The translations under genes were made by a program, and so were the position numbers. Under the pieces are notes generated by a model. That model was not told the DNA's origin, searched no databases, and saw nothing but the letters and a program-made list of their open reading frames with translations. Source: Silene noctiflora (lineage: Eukaryota; Streptophyta; Magnoliopsida; Caryophyllales; Caryophyllaceae). Taken from it: DNA of 34,978 bases. The stretch is from positions 81,219 to 116,196 of the forward strand of contig VHZZ01000777.1 in assembly GCA_009801015.1 (NCBI GenBank), written 5' to 3'. The number at the start of each line of letters is the position of its first letter. Positions within the stretch are counted from its first letter, which is position 1. This document shows positions 1 to 11,200 of the stretch, in pieces.

Positions 1-814
1 CAATGTGAGGCTCAAAGACATGCATATGATGAGTTGTTTCACAACATGTGCACAAAAATAAGACATCTCATGGCCTAAGGAATGAATGACACACTTATGC
101 GTTTTGATATAACACGCAAACCGAGGAGACCTACTCACAACCTATATGGGGGTCAGCTAGGATATAGCGACCCAAAGGAGGCTCTAATCCTCACATATGA
201 GTAGTTGGGTCGAGACATAGGTCTAGTCTACGGCCTAGGGTCTCACAAGATGGTCTAAACTCATTGGTCAAGCTCCTCTCTCCCATGACTAACCAAGTGG
301 ACACGGGTGCATGCCACAGGAAGGGGAAAGACACAATCCGATGTTTAAGTTTATAAGTATACTTTAATTTTTTGCCATCAAATTTTTAACCGAGCTTATA
401 TATAATGTTTTTGAGTTATATTGTAATTTTTCGAGTTTAATGTTTAAGTGAATGAACTTAGAAAGTTTATAATAAAACTCAGAAACTTTAAAACAAAACT
501 CGAAAACTATATTATAATGCTCAAAAACTACAAAATTGGTTGTAGTAATAATCCACTTACCGGGGATAAAAAGGTGCGATGAGAAGGTCATGGGGTGAAG
601 TTGCGAGTTGGTTTCTCCTAATTTTTCATTTATTTTACATTCGATGTATAATTCTTTTATCCCATATAAACTGCCAATTTATTGTTTAATGATTCAATGA
701 ATATACTATTAGCCATATTTTTCTCTTTTATATAATATATATATATATACATAGTACAATTTTATGCCTATTTTTTATTTTTTTTTGTTACCACAAAAAT
801 TTTAAAAATCACAT
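1..814. other. Intergenic DNA, no gene seen
   Basis: No convincing coding region was found here. The first 350 bases are of even composition and could be a transposon remnant, but I see no domain, LTR end or inverted repeat that would name it. Bases 360-560 are AT-rich and loosely self-complementary, with recurring words such as CGAGTTT and AAACTCG, which suggests an old foldback element. A short TA dinucleotide run lies near 729-749. The one minus-strand open frame at 364-591 has AT-driven composition and no family features. Confidence 0.5.
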
Positions 815-965
815 GACGGACACTATCCGTCACAAGTTGAAGACGGATAATGCCCCTCTCACAATATGCAATTGGTACTATCGATGAGATGTTTTATTTC
901 TCTCCACTTGTTTTATTGTGAGAGGGGCACTATCCGTCTTTAGTTTGTGACGGATTGTATCCGCC
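815..965. mobile_element. Foldback MITE-like element
   Basis: Two arms of about 52 bases, 815-866 and 914-965, are inverted copies of each other with about 45 matching positions, separated by a loop of about 47 bases. Each arm contains the word ATCCGTC and the stretch TGCCCCTCTCACAATA or its counterpart. The layout is that of a short non-autonomous foldback transposon. I could not find a clean target duplication, so the superfamily is left open. The words CAATCCGTCACAAA and GACACTTTGTTT recur further downstream in the tandem array at 1733-1914, so this element and the array may share an origin. Confidence 0.7.
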
Positions 966-993
966 TCAAGCAAGACACTTTGTTTAAAAATAC

Positions 994-1732
994 GTGATTG
1001 CTAAATCTCGCACACCCTTTTACTACATCCCACACATTTTTCCCTATTATTCCGTTATTACCCTTTTATAAAAGAAATTAAAATTAAAATAAAAAATAAA
1101 CAAAAAACCCTCCAATTCTTCACCAGCCCCCGACCACCCATTCCCCGGCCCCAACCACCCATGTCCAAACATCGACGTCCACCCTACACCGTCGAGTCGT
1201 CGACCACCCATCTCGAGTTTGAATCATATCACAAACCGTCGACCACCCTTATCCCGTCCCGCGTCATTTTATCAACAATTAGGGTTTCATTTGAGTTAGT
1301 TTGTTGCAAGGGTGGTTTTGGGGTAGTCAGGCCGGAGTAGGATGGTCGGATGGGGCGGCGTCGAGTGGTAGTGTCAGGCAAGATGCGTCGAGTTGGGTGG
1401 TTGCTGCGGGTTGTAGGCGCAGGGATGAGATTGTCGACGCGGGGATCGCAGCAAGAAGGGGTGGTCGGCGGGGGTGGGACTGTGGAGGGATGGTCGACGC
1501 GAGGATGGGGTTGTGGAGAGGTGGTCGCCGGCGCTGGTAGGGTGGTGAGGGAGGAGTTGTCGGGGTTAGATTTGGGTACTGGTGGTTTCTTTCTATTTTT
1601 CTGCTTTTCCTTTTTTTTATCCTCTCTCGCTTGTTTCTCATACGGAGTTGAGAAATGAGAGGGGCACACTCGGCATAACGGGAATAAATGTGCGGGATTA
1701 AGTAAAATAGTGTGTGGGATTTAGCAAGTCTC
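994..1732. mobile_element. TIR transposon with GC-rich interior, possibly Mutator-like
   Basis: The left end (994 to about 1060) and right end (about 1670 to 1732) are inverted repeats of roughly 50-60 bases. Left reads TTGCTAAATCTCGCACACCC and the complement of the right reads TTGCTAAATCCCACACAC, followed by matching TTTTACT, ATCCC, CACATTT, TTCCGTT blocks. The complement of the extreme right end begins GAGAC, as Mutator-like elements often do. Flanks TAAAAATA and AAAAAATA are a plausible imperfect target duplication. The interior is unlike the AT-rich surroundings: C-rich at about 1110-1260, G-rich at about 1300-1590. No transposase is present, so it is non-autonomous. Open frames in both strands of the interior are proline- or glycine/tryptophan-rich by-products of this composition. 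Confidence 0.65.
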
Positions 1733-1914
1733 AAAAAATATACCCAGACGAGTTTAACATTAATTATTTGCAATCCGCCACAAACAAGACACTTTGTTTA
1801 AAATTATATCCATACAAATTTAACACTAATTATTTGCAATCCGTCACAAAACGCTTTCTTTAAAAATATACCCATATGCTGATATGCAGACCGCAGTTTA
1901 ACACTAGTTATTTG
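1733..1914. repeat. Tandem repeat of about 65-bp units
   Basis: Three degenerate units follow each other: about 1733-1799, 1800-1861 and 1862-1914. The shared words in order are AAATATACCCATA, GTTTAACACTAATTATTTG, CAATCCGTCACAAA and GACACTTTGTTT. The third unit is truncated and carries an insertion around the word CTGATATGCAGACC. The tail of a further unit (GACACTTTGTTTAAAAATA) lies at 974-992, on the other side of the TIR element, so the array was once continuous. Confidence 0.7.
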
Positions 1915-2294
1915 TATCGAACAAGGAAATACCTTCACTCGTTTCACCTTTTTTTTTTTCCCGATATTTCTGTCTCAATGAGTCATTTCTGTCAGATTGT
2001 AGAATAAATAAAAAATCTTTTTCGTCTTTTTCCTTTTTCTCCCTTTTTCTGATCTCCTACAGTTGTGTAACGCAGAAGCACCAGAAAATATATACTGTCA
2101 CATTAATTTCATTTCTTCTTTAATTTAATTCACATTTTAATTTTAATTTTATTTTCTAGGGTTTGTTCTTCCCCCTTTTCTTCATCCCATGCTCCCCAAT
2201 TTCCCTCAATTCCTCACCATCATCCATCTCCTCATGAATTCGCGATTCCCCTAACCCTCAATTATCACCTCTTTTCTTCCACTTCCTCACTTCA
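1915..2294 (+). promoter_or_regulatory. Probable promoter and 5' leader of gene 1
   Basis: A TATATA core sits at 2089-2094, about 200 bases before the start codon. It is followed at 2160-2290 by a strongly pyrimidine-rich stretch typical of plant 5' untranslated leaders (Y patch). No intron in the leader is evident. The tandem array and the TIR element lie directly upstream, so the space for distal promoter elements is repeat DNA. The assignment rests on position and composition only. Confidence 0.4.
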
Positions 2295-5200
2295 ATGCCG
2301 ATTTTACGTTCACCTTTTTTCTCAATTTTTCTGCTCTTTTTCTACTTATTAAACCCTAGATTTCTCTTTCCGTCACTAGCGAATTCACAAGTTGATCAAT
2401 TTTTTGATGACGATGACGATGAATCGAGTTCAGTTAACTTGTTCCACCATGATTACTCGCCACCGTCGCCTCCTCCACCGCCGCCGCATCCTCCGACTGT
2501 GTCATGCGAGGGCGATCTTGGCGGCGTCGGTACTTTGGATACTACATGTCAAATTGTATCGGATTTGAATCTTACTGATAGCGTGTATATACATGGGATG
2601 GGAAATATTTATGTCCTCCCTAATGTAAAACTTGGTTGTTCCGAGAAACCTGGGTGCGAGATTGTTATTAATGTTACTGGAAACTTTAGTTTAGGCGAAA
2701 ATTCGACGATTATAGCTGGTGCATTTGAGTTGTATGCTTGGAATGCTAGTTTGAGTGTAGGATCAGTGATTAATACTACGGGATTGGGTGGAGATCCGCC
2801 AGCACAGACGAGTGGGAAGCCGCATGGGTTGGATGGGGCAGGGGGCGGGCATGGGGGTCGAGGGGCCTGTTGCTTGTTTAATGATTCTAAGTTGCCTGAT
2901 GATGTTTGGGGTGGGGATACGTACTCGTGGTCGTCGTTGGATAAGCCGAGTAGTTATGGGAGTAGAGGCGGGACTACAAGTAAGGAGGTTGATTATGGTG
3001 GTGGTGGTGGTGGTTGGGTTAAGATTGAGGTGCCAGGGATTCTTTTGGTGAATGGTAGTGTTTTGGCTGACGGTGGTGATGGTGGGAATAAAGGCGGGGG
3101 TGGGTCTGGTGGGAGTGTGCACATCATCGCGCATAAAATGTAATTTTTCTTTCACACCTTGTGTTGTTTTGATTTTTATTTTGATTGGATTTGATGTTGT
3201 TCACGTTTTGCTGGTGTGTGTTTGATTACATTCCTTTTGTAGTTGTGAGAATTTGCCTACAATTAGTTTGATAAGAGTGACATACTTGCTGTTATATGGA
3301 CACTTCACTTTGGCAATTGTGTCACTCATGGGACACACTGACATTCTGGCAAAACACAGACACAACCCTTGGACATTTTGTTTCTGAAATTTTATCACAA
3401 AGTAGCAGTTTGTGACACTCGCACGGTTGCACCGAGTCAAGTTTGTCACTTGCAGTTGAGTAGGAATCACCGCAAAGGATTCATTGGTTGCTATCTTTAG
3501 CTCTGAGTTGAGTTTACCTTTGAATATCCTGACTTATCCTAGTCTGAAATATTGGCAAGTTGAATCACTCCAATCCCCATTTATGTCAGGAACCTGTATT
3601 ACATTTTGACAGTCATTGTTGACTTTTGAATCGCTCATCTTTTCACGGTTTAGGTAAGGGTCTAAACAGTGCTGAAGTGGACCCAAGATATTGCTGCCAA
3701 TGTGATAAATTATTTAGAATATGTTTCTAATATAGTTAGTTGGGTGATGGGTGATTTCCCTGTATAATGCTACAAAGAAAAGTAATTCCCTTCATATGAT
3801 TGTTCAAAAATAATCTCACTATATGGTTTAGTTAGGTTTGGATAATATTTACCTAAGGTTTGTGAAACTATTCATTGAGTTTTTTCTAACCCTACAAACC
3901 TTAATCAAGACAATAAGGAAGTACACTCACTAGATGATTCATGTATATTTAAAGCATTATTCCAAGTGATAATTTAATCCTATAACTTTATAAGGTACAA
4001 AGTAGTTCATTTATTCTTTACTCAATTTCAATAATTGTTTTCGTAATTGCTACAAACTCCCAGAAAGACTGATTGTATATATTCATCTTAATTTAAAACG
4101 GGTCAAATATTACCCCATATAGGTAGATGAGACAAGAGTTTGCCCTTTCTCTCGAGTTTAAGATGGATATGTCCGTGTTAAACAAGAATTTGTAATATAC
4201 ATACAAGTTAGTGGAGTATTAGCTGGTTAAAATGATTTTAATATTTTGTTTGAAGATTTCAATGCATGACACTTACAATCTTTGTATACATCTTCGAGAC
4301 TTCGAGATGAGATGTTAATAGTCAAATACTCAAATTATTACATTTTTTGTTTTTTTGGACATTTTGTTAAATACTCCAGCTAACTCTTCTAAAGCAGTAG
4401 CAACAAATTATACTTTTGAAACCAATGATTACGAACTATCACGAGATTAACAGCGCGAAGTAGAAAATCAGGGAAAAAAGTATGCAAGTGGTCATATAAT
4501 TAACTAGTTAGTTTATTGGGTTGGAACAATTGTTTAGAAAATCATTAACTTTTAAGTTTACAATATGTTTTCGATTTCAATGTTTATGAATAAATGTGCT
4601 TGAAATAAATAAAAAAGTAGTACAAACTAACATTAGAGATATGTAGTATCCAAACCTTTGGTAAGTATTATCCATACCTATCTAAAGCATATGCTGGGTA
4701 TTATTTTTAACCTAACAATATGAAGGGAAGTATTTTCTTTGTAGCATTATGAACGGAAATCTCCCATAGTTGACTCTTAGTAAGCAGAGCAATGTAATTC
4801 AACTCTACAAGATGGAATATAATTTATTAATTGCCTGTTGTACTTCTGAGAGTTCTATCCTTCATGTTGCCAGTTTATACAAGACTACTCAAAAATAATT
4901 ACTCACTATAAACTTGTTCCTCTGCTTACTATTTCACGTTGCTCGAACGTTTAAGCCTTATGTTTCATGGAGCATTTCCCTCTTTCTTTTCCTCTATTGT
5001 AAGGAATATGCTGAGAAACTATAGGTAACACTATTAGTTAGCAAGGTTGACAATGAATTGGGTAGAATTTGGTTTTGCACGATCGATATATGATCTAATT
5101 ACTTACTGGATCACCGAACCAAATATAGATCCAATTCATATCGTAAACTTCACAATCCAAAACCGTTTTGAATTATTTTTGATATAATCCTAATCCAGAC

Positions 5201-8200
5201 CCTATCCAAAATATAATCCATTAACCTATTTGAAATCCTATTTGACACGATGAATATTTATTTTGAATTTCAAAAGCGATTTTTGAAGTCTAACAAAGCC
5301 TAAAAATTTTATAGAGTGATTGAATTGGGTTTGGGCATCAATGGGATTGGTTCTATTTTTTCGATACTGGGTTTGGATTCGGTTTTTTGGAAAAACGGAT
5401 TGGGTATGGGTTTCCAAAAATTGGATTTGGACCAGATTCTTTTTCTTCGGGTCGAGTCTGTTTGGTTCAGTTTCGACGTTAGTCGCTTGCTCTTTAAGAG
5501 TGTTTGGTGGAGCACTTTTTGGGGTAGTTATTTTCAGCAAGTTAATTGGTTAGAAAATATGCTCCGTGGCCTAATGGGAGTTTGTTTGCATATCACTAGC
5601 CATAACTTGCATTTACAACTATAGGAGACGACGACTTGTCAATAATCCATGTTATATGAACCTTACTAAAGCTCCAATTTTACACTTTAGTAGCTCTATT
5701 TTTTTGTGGTGGTGCGCTTAAGGAATATCTGATTGGTTGATCTGGGTAGCTGGTGGAAGATTTTTTTTAGCTTTCCTTTACTTCTTTCTTTCATGATTAA
5801 ATTTTTCTGAAAATGCGGTGGGCAACAGGGAGCCGAATATAAGGTGTTCGTGTGTTACCTGGTGCGCTTTGCTTTGTGCTTTATTATTTTGTACAACTGC
5901 CCTTTGTCAATACGACCTACTCAAGAATTTTGCAAGCTACACAGTAACTATGCTAGGGCGCTAGCCTAGTCCTGTTGAATTCATGCAATACCGACTTGCA
6001 TGGATGTGGATACATTCTGACATAATCTTTGTCATTGTCATTCTTCAATCTAATAAAAAGTGGAGCAATGATTAACCAGCTCATCTTTTCTAGTCACTAG
6101 TTCCTTCTGAATTCTAGCATTTAGTTTCTGTACACTATACAAATTGTTTCTTCTCGCATTCTGATCTGCTTCAAGCTTACTGTATCTCATATTTTTTTTC
6201 CAGTTTGTTACAAGCCTATAATTCATGCTGGCTAAGGCTTAAGATTAATCTGAAATTTAACTTTTTTTTATTGCTTGGGATGTTCCTCCTCTTAGTCTAT
6301 TATATTTTTGTCTTCCTGCGACGAACTGCTGACTTTTTTCTTTATTTAAATATTCCCTCTTTTACATTTAATATTGTCTGCAAGGGTTCTAAGGAAACCC
6401 TTATTATGATCTTGGACCATTATTGGGGCAGTTTGTTATTATCTTTTTGAGAAGATCTCCTCCTTTTTTTATATTTATTAATACAACTATTGCTACTATA
6501 AAAAAAGTTAAGACGTTAAGACATTGTATATGCATCTGTTTAGTTGGTAAATAATTTTGTGCTCTTTCTTTGTGGGGTTTTTTTCTCTCCTGAATAGGTC
6601 TGGTGGTGGTAAAGTAAGTGCTAATGGAGGCAATGGTTTTGGTGGTGGAGGTGGCGGGAGAGTGTCTATTGATGTTTTCAGCTGGCATGATGAGCCGCAA
6701 ATTCTTGCACATGGTGAGAATATCTGTCTTTTGGTTTCCTCTTTTAATTTGTTAGTGTTCTTTAGCTCATTCTATTGTCTAAAGTCGGTTGATTGGTTCA
6801 CTCTTTTGGTTTTGCAATTATTTTCTCTGTCTGATTGGTTTACTCAACTAATTGTATTGTCTACTAGTCTGATGTCTAACTTTTCGAACGGCACAACTTC
6901 TTTGGAAATTGTGGTTTTTTGTTTTGATGTTCCTGTACACTCAAAAAGTGAATTGCAGTTCCATTATTGTGTTTTTATCATTATTGGACCTTTAAAATAG
7001 AAGTTCATAAAAACAACTTTAACAAGTTTTGCAACTTTTGTAATACCAATTACTTGATAAGTTTTATACTAAGTGACAAAGTCAAGTGAAGGATATTCTT
7101 CTATGACAAATACAGAATATTCTTCTTTCAAGTGCGGAAACAGAACAAAAATACATGTAATAGTAATTCTATTACGACATAAATTCGATACCATATCAAG
7201 TATGGAAGTTATTTCTGAAACCGAGGGAGTATTAGTCACTTGCATATTTCTATTTCTGTTCTTAGATTTCCATTTTATGCCAAAAGGACATTACTACCGA
7301 TTCAATATGTTGTAATAACAATTATTGAAACTGTTTATGTTTGGGTATTACTGGATGCAGGGGGAGCTAGTTATGGATGTCCAGACAATGCAGGTGGTGC
7401 TGGTACTCTATATGATACGGTTCCCCGCAGCCTTATCATTAGCAACCACAACCGTTCTACTGACTCGGACACCCTTCTGATGGATTTTCCTAATCAGCCG
7501 CTTTGGACAAATGTATACGTGCGGTACCATGGGAAGGCTTTGGTTCCATTGCTTTGGAGTCGGGTGCAGGTCAGTAACGCTTTATGAAATATAGAATGCT
7601 GGTAATTGTGATATGTACAGACTTTGATGAAATGAATTTTCATAATAAGCTTGAAATGTTTGAATTATGTTTCTTTTATGTGGTCCTTATTACGTGATGC
7701 ATGACGAGAGCACTGTGCAATTCTGCATTCTGCAACATGCTTTGCATGAGAAATTTCTCATCTTTTGTTTAAATTATACTGTGCTCCTTATTACGTATTT
7801 ATGATATGGTGCTCCCGTCTGATTTCAACGCATGCTTCGTGGTATGTAAATTATACTCACGAGTTGCTTTTCAGGTTCAAGGACAAATTAAACTGGAGGC
7901 TGGTGGAGAATTAAGCTTTGGGCTGGCGCATTATGCTTCGTCAATGTTTGAATTGCTGGCCGAGGAATTATTGATGAGTGATTCTGTGATCAAGGTTTTA
8001 TTCGTTTCTGCTTTTTGCCCGCTGTTAGTAATTCGTTTAAGATGGCAGTCTATGTGATGACAGTGCTCTCTTTCCCTCCCTCTCTCTCATAATATTACGC
8101 ATCCCCTTTTCTCTCTTCTCTGTTTTCTAAGTTTCTAGTTCCACTTTGTAAATCTGGACGAGCTTAATGAACGTTTGCCTAATCACGTACAGGTGTATGG

Positions 8201-11200
8201 GGCACTTCGTATGTCAGTGAAAATGTTTTTGATGTGGAAATCCCAATTGTTAGTAGATGGTGGGGGAGATGTTGCAACATCCTTGCTCGAGGCCAGTAAT
8301 CTACTGGTTTTAAGGGTACTTTCTTTGCTTGCCCGCATGTATTTTGTACTATCAAGTCCTCAACTTTGAAAATTGAAATAATTCTCTTTAACATATATCT
8401 CAGGAATCATCCTCCATACGGTCAAATGCTAACTTGGGAATATATGGACAAGGTTTATTAAATTTGACTGGTCCTGGTGATGTAATAGAGGCTCAGCGTT
8501 TGGTGCTATCGCTGTTTTATGGTATCCATGTAAGTATATGTTTAAACGTTACAATTACTTAATTTTTTTATTACTAGCCTGCGAGACTTAAAAAGGCTGA
8601 ATCCATACCCCTTAACTTGTCATTGATGGGAGCCTTTGGGGCCCAGGGGTAATATTGTTGCTGTATATTGCTGAACGAGTATTATTAGTGGCCTGACGGT
8701 AAGAATAGTCAAGGGTGTTAAGGTAATGAAATTATATCTTCTATGGTGTGATTGCTGAGGGAGGGGAAGCTATGTGAGGTAGGAGGGGAGAAGACTGCTT
8801 TTTGCTCTTTAGTTATGAAAGTCGAAAAACAAGAAAAACTCTTTTTTTCTTTCCTTTTTTATAGAAACTTGGTAACAAAAATATCAATTAGTAGCAGTAA
8901 TCCTAAAAGATTTAAATTTATTAATAATAAAATTAATTTTAAATGGAAAGTGTCTGCGTATGTTGGGAAAAAAAAAACCAGAAGGGGCTAACAGCCGTAG
9001 ACCTCGCAAAATAAACCCGAACCTGGAAAACCGATGGAAAATATCTGAATTGATAACCGATTGAACACCTGATATGAGTGGCATGAATAGTACCCAAAAC
9101 CCGACTCCTCTGAATCGAACCAAAACTGAATCGAATTCAATAACAACCGAATGATACCCGAACCTTTTGAACTGATAGCAACCGAACCGATTGACCTGAA
9201 TTAAAAGTATTTATTTTCTCATAATAAACTCATATTTTAGGTGTTTTTTCAACGATTTCTTTATTTATTAATGGTATTATGAATTCTTAAACTCAAAATT
9301 GGAAAGTATTAGATACATTTAAGGCTTAAGCTATTTTTTCACTGTTAACTCAAGTAAATTATGACCCGAAACAGAACTGAACCGAAATGAATGCTGCTAT
9401 CCTTAAAGTGTTTTTTTTATTTTTATTTTTTTGTCAATGTTGAACATTTGGATTAGATATAACACTCGCAAACAATCAGCCCTATATAGTAGCTGACCAT
9501 TTCCAGGGACAATAGTTTGCACTTCTTTTGGAAATAAAAGTTGTTGATTGTGAATCTTAGTTTCCTGATTATTTGCCTATGCAGCTTCACCTGATCAAGT
9601 GAACATGTGTGATTTATACATAATATTTAAATGGAAATAGATCACTTTATATACACCTTATTTTCTTTTATGCATTGTCTGAAGGAGGGTAAGAGCAGGG
9701 AAATGAAGGGAGGGGGTGAGGCCTGAGGGGGAGGAAATGGATCTTGGCCTTTTCCTTTCAAGTCTTCCCAATGCTGGAGGGAAATTTTAATTAGGCCTGT
9801 GTTTGTGTGTGTGGGTGGGGGAAATGGATCCCTCCATTTCCCTTCAACTCATGTTACTATCCAAACGAGGGAAATGTTCTCCTTCCTTTCGCCCCCCCTC
9901 TATTTGGTTAGTCAAGCAAGAGAGATTCCATCTCCTCCGCACTCTTTCCCTCCAAATCCCTTCTTTCAAACAAAGGTTTAGTGAATCACCATTTGGGTTG
10001 TTTCTATATTTGCTCTTGTTAAGATATTACATTCTATTTGATTTGTAACTAATCTAACTGATTTCTGTTTTGTTAACAGACTGGACCTGGTTCAATTTTG
10101 CGTGGCCCTTTAGAGAGCGCAGAGAAAGACGATATGTAAGTTTGCCTGTACACAGTGGTTTCTGGTTAACCTAGACTCTCACATTCATTTAAATTTTTTA
10201 AACTGAAATATTTAATTTCTCATCAAGCAGGACACCAAGGCTTTACTGTGATAGCCATGACTGTCCCGGAGAGTTGCTGCATCCTCCAGATGATTGCAAT
10301 GTCAATTCTTCATTGTCCTTCACTCTTCAGGTATTCACACTTTAGGAAACATGTGTGTTCCTAAACTTGATTTAAGCGAATTAACCTGATTCATTTAAAG
10401 GCATTGTTGACAGATTTGCAGAGTTGAAGATGTTATTGTTGAAGGTTTGATAACAGGATCCGTTATTCATTTTCATAGAGCAAGGACTATAGGTGTCCGG
10501 TCATCAGGAGTAATAGACGCGTCTGGCTTGGGTATGTGTTTTCTTAGTATCTTGGCTAGTTTAAAGATATCGTTCTTCCAAAAATGATTGAGAAGTAGGA
10601 CGATATGAAAGTTATCTCTATGGCCATCCGTTGCCTCCTTGGCTGGACAATGTTTGGGTAATTGGGTGTTAGTCCTATATTTTTGTTACCGTTTTCACTC
10701 ATCAGTGTCTATCTATTGTATTTGTACAGGGTGTACTGGTGGGATTGGCAGAGGAAAGGTCTTGACTTATGGGCTTAGTGGTGGAGGAGGACATGGTGGC
10801 AATGGTGGGGCTGGATGTTACAATGGTACTTGTGTTGAGGGTGGCGTATCATATGGAAGGAAACATTTACCTTGTGAACTTGGTAGCGGGAGTGGAAGTG
10901 GAAATGGAAATGACAGCATTGGCGGTTACACTGTTGGCGGGGGTATTGTTGGTAAGGAACATCAGCCTCTGTAGAAAATCCTGTCCTCTTTGGGATGTAT
11001 TACATTTGTTAGTTGTTCCTCAGTCCTCACTTCTCGTGCTTCTGTTTTTTGATATCATTTATTCGGTTTTGATTATATTTAGATCTGATCCATATAATCC
11101 TTATGTGTACAAGGCGATGTTTAGTGCAATATCTAGTCTTGGGATTTTACTCTGATATATTGCCTTTAGTCTCAGGTGCAAATGGTCATTTATTGCCTGT

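Larger units (their letters stand above)
3140..6597 (+). other. Intron 1 of gene 1 (about 3.5 kb)
   Basis: The longest intron of the gene, from a GTAATT donor to a TAG acceptor. It joins the split codon AT/G (Met), giving HKM-SGGGKV in the protein. It contains a TIR element with long arms (3749-4765) and a stretch of degenerate CCGAACC/TTGGGT words (about 5045-5480). Sequence at 3140-3740 and 5600-6590 shows no coding or repeat signature that I can name. Small open frames within it are not supported. Confidence 0.8.
8530..10079 (+). other. Intron 6 of gene 1 with repeat islands
   Basis: This 1.55-kb intron separates the exons ending FYGIH and starting TGPGS. It carries two compositional islands: a stretch of AACCGA/CCCGAA words at about 9000-9200, and a purine/pyrimidine-rich foldback segment at about 9673-9975. 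Small open frames in it, for example 8752-8991 and 9799-9981, are not in frame with flanking exons and have no family features. Confidence 0.7.

Noticed and set aside
1..350. Possible retrotransposon gag or leader sequence at the left edge
   Set aside because: The feel is transposon-like, but no domain, primer binding site or LTR end could be identified.
1229..1773. Overlapping long open frames on both strands (Pro/Thr-rich and Gly/Trp-rich)
   Set aside because: They lie inside a TIR element with a C-rich/G-rich core; composition alone explains them and there is no domain or splice structure.
2763..3155. Minus-strand open frame opposite exon 1 of gene 1
   Set aside because: It is the shadow of glycine-rich codons on the other strand and has threonine/proline runs only.
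5238..5624. Open frames on both strands in intron 1
   Set aside because: They follow the word-repeat island, with repetitive residues and no family match; they also lie within a well-supported intron.
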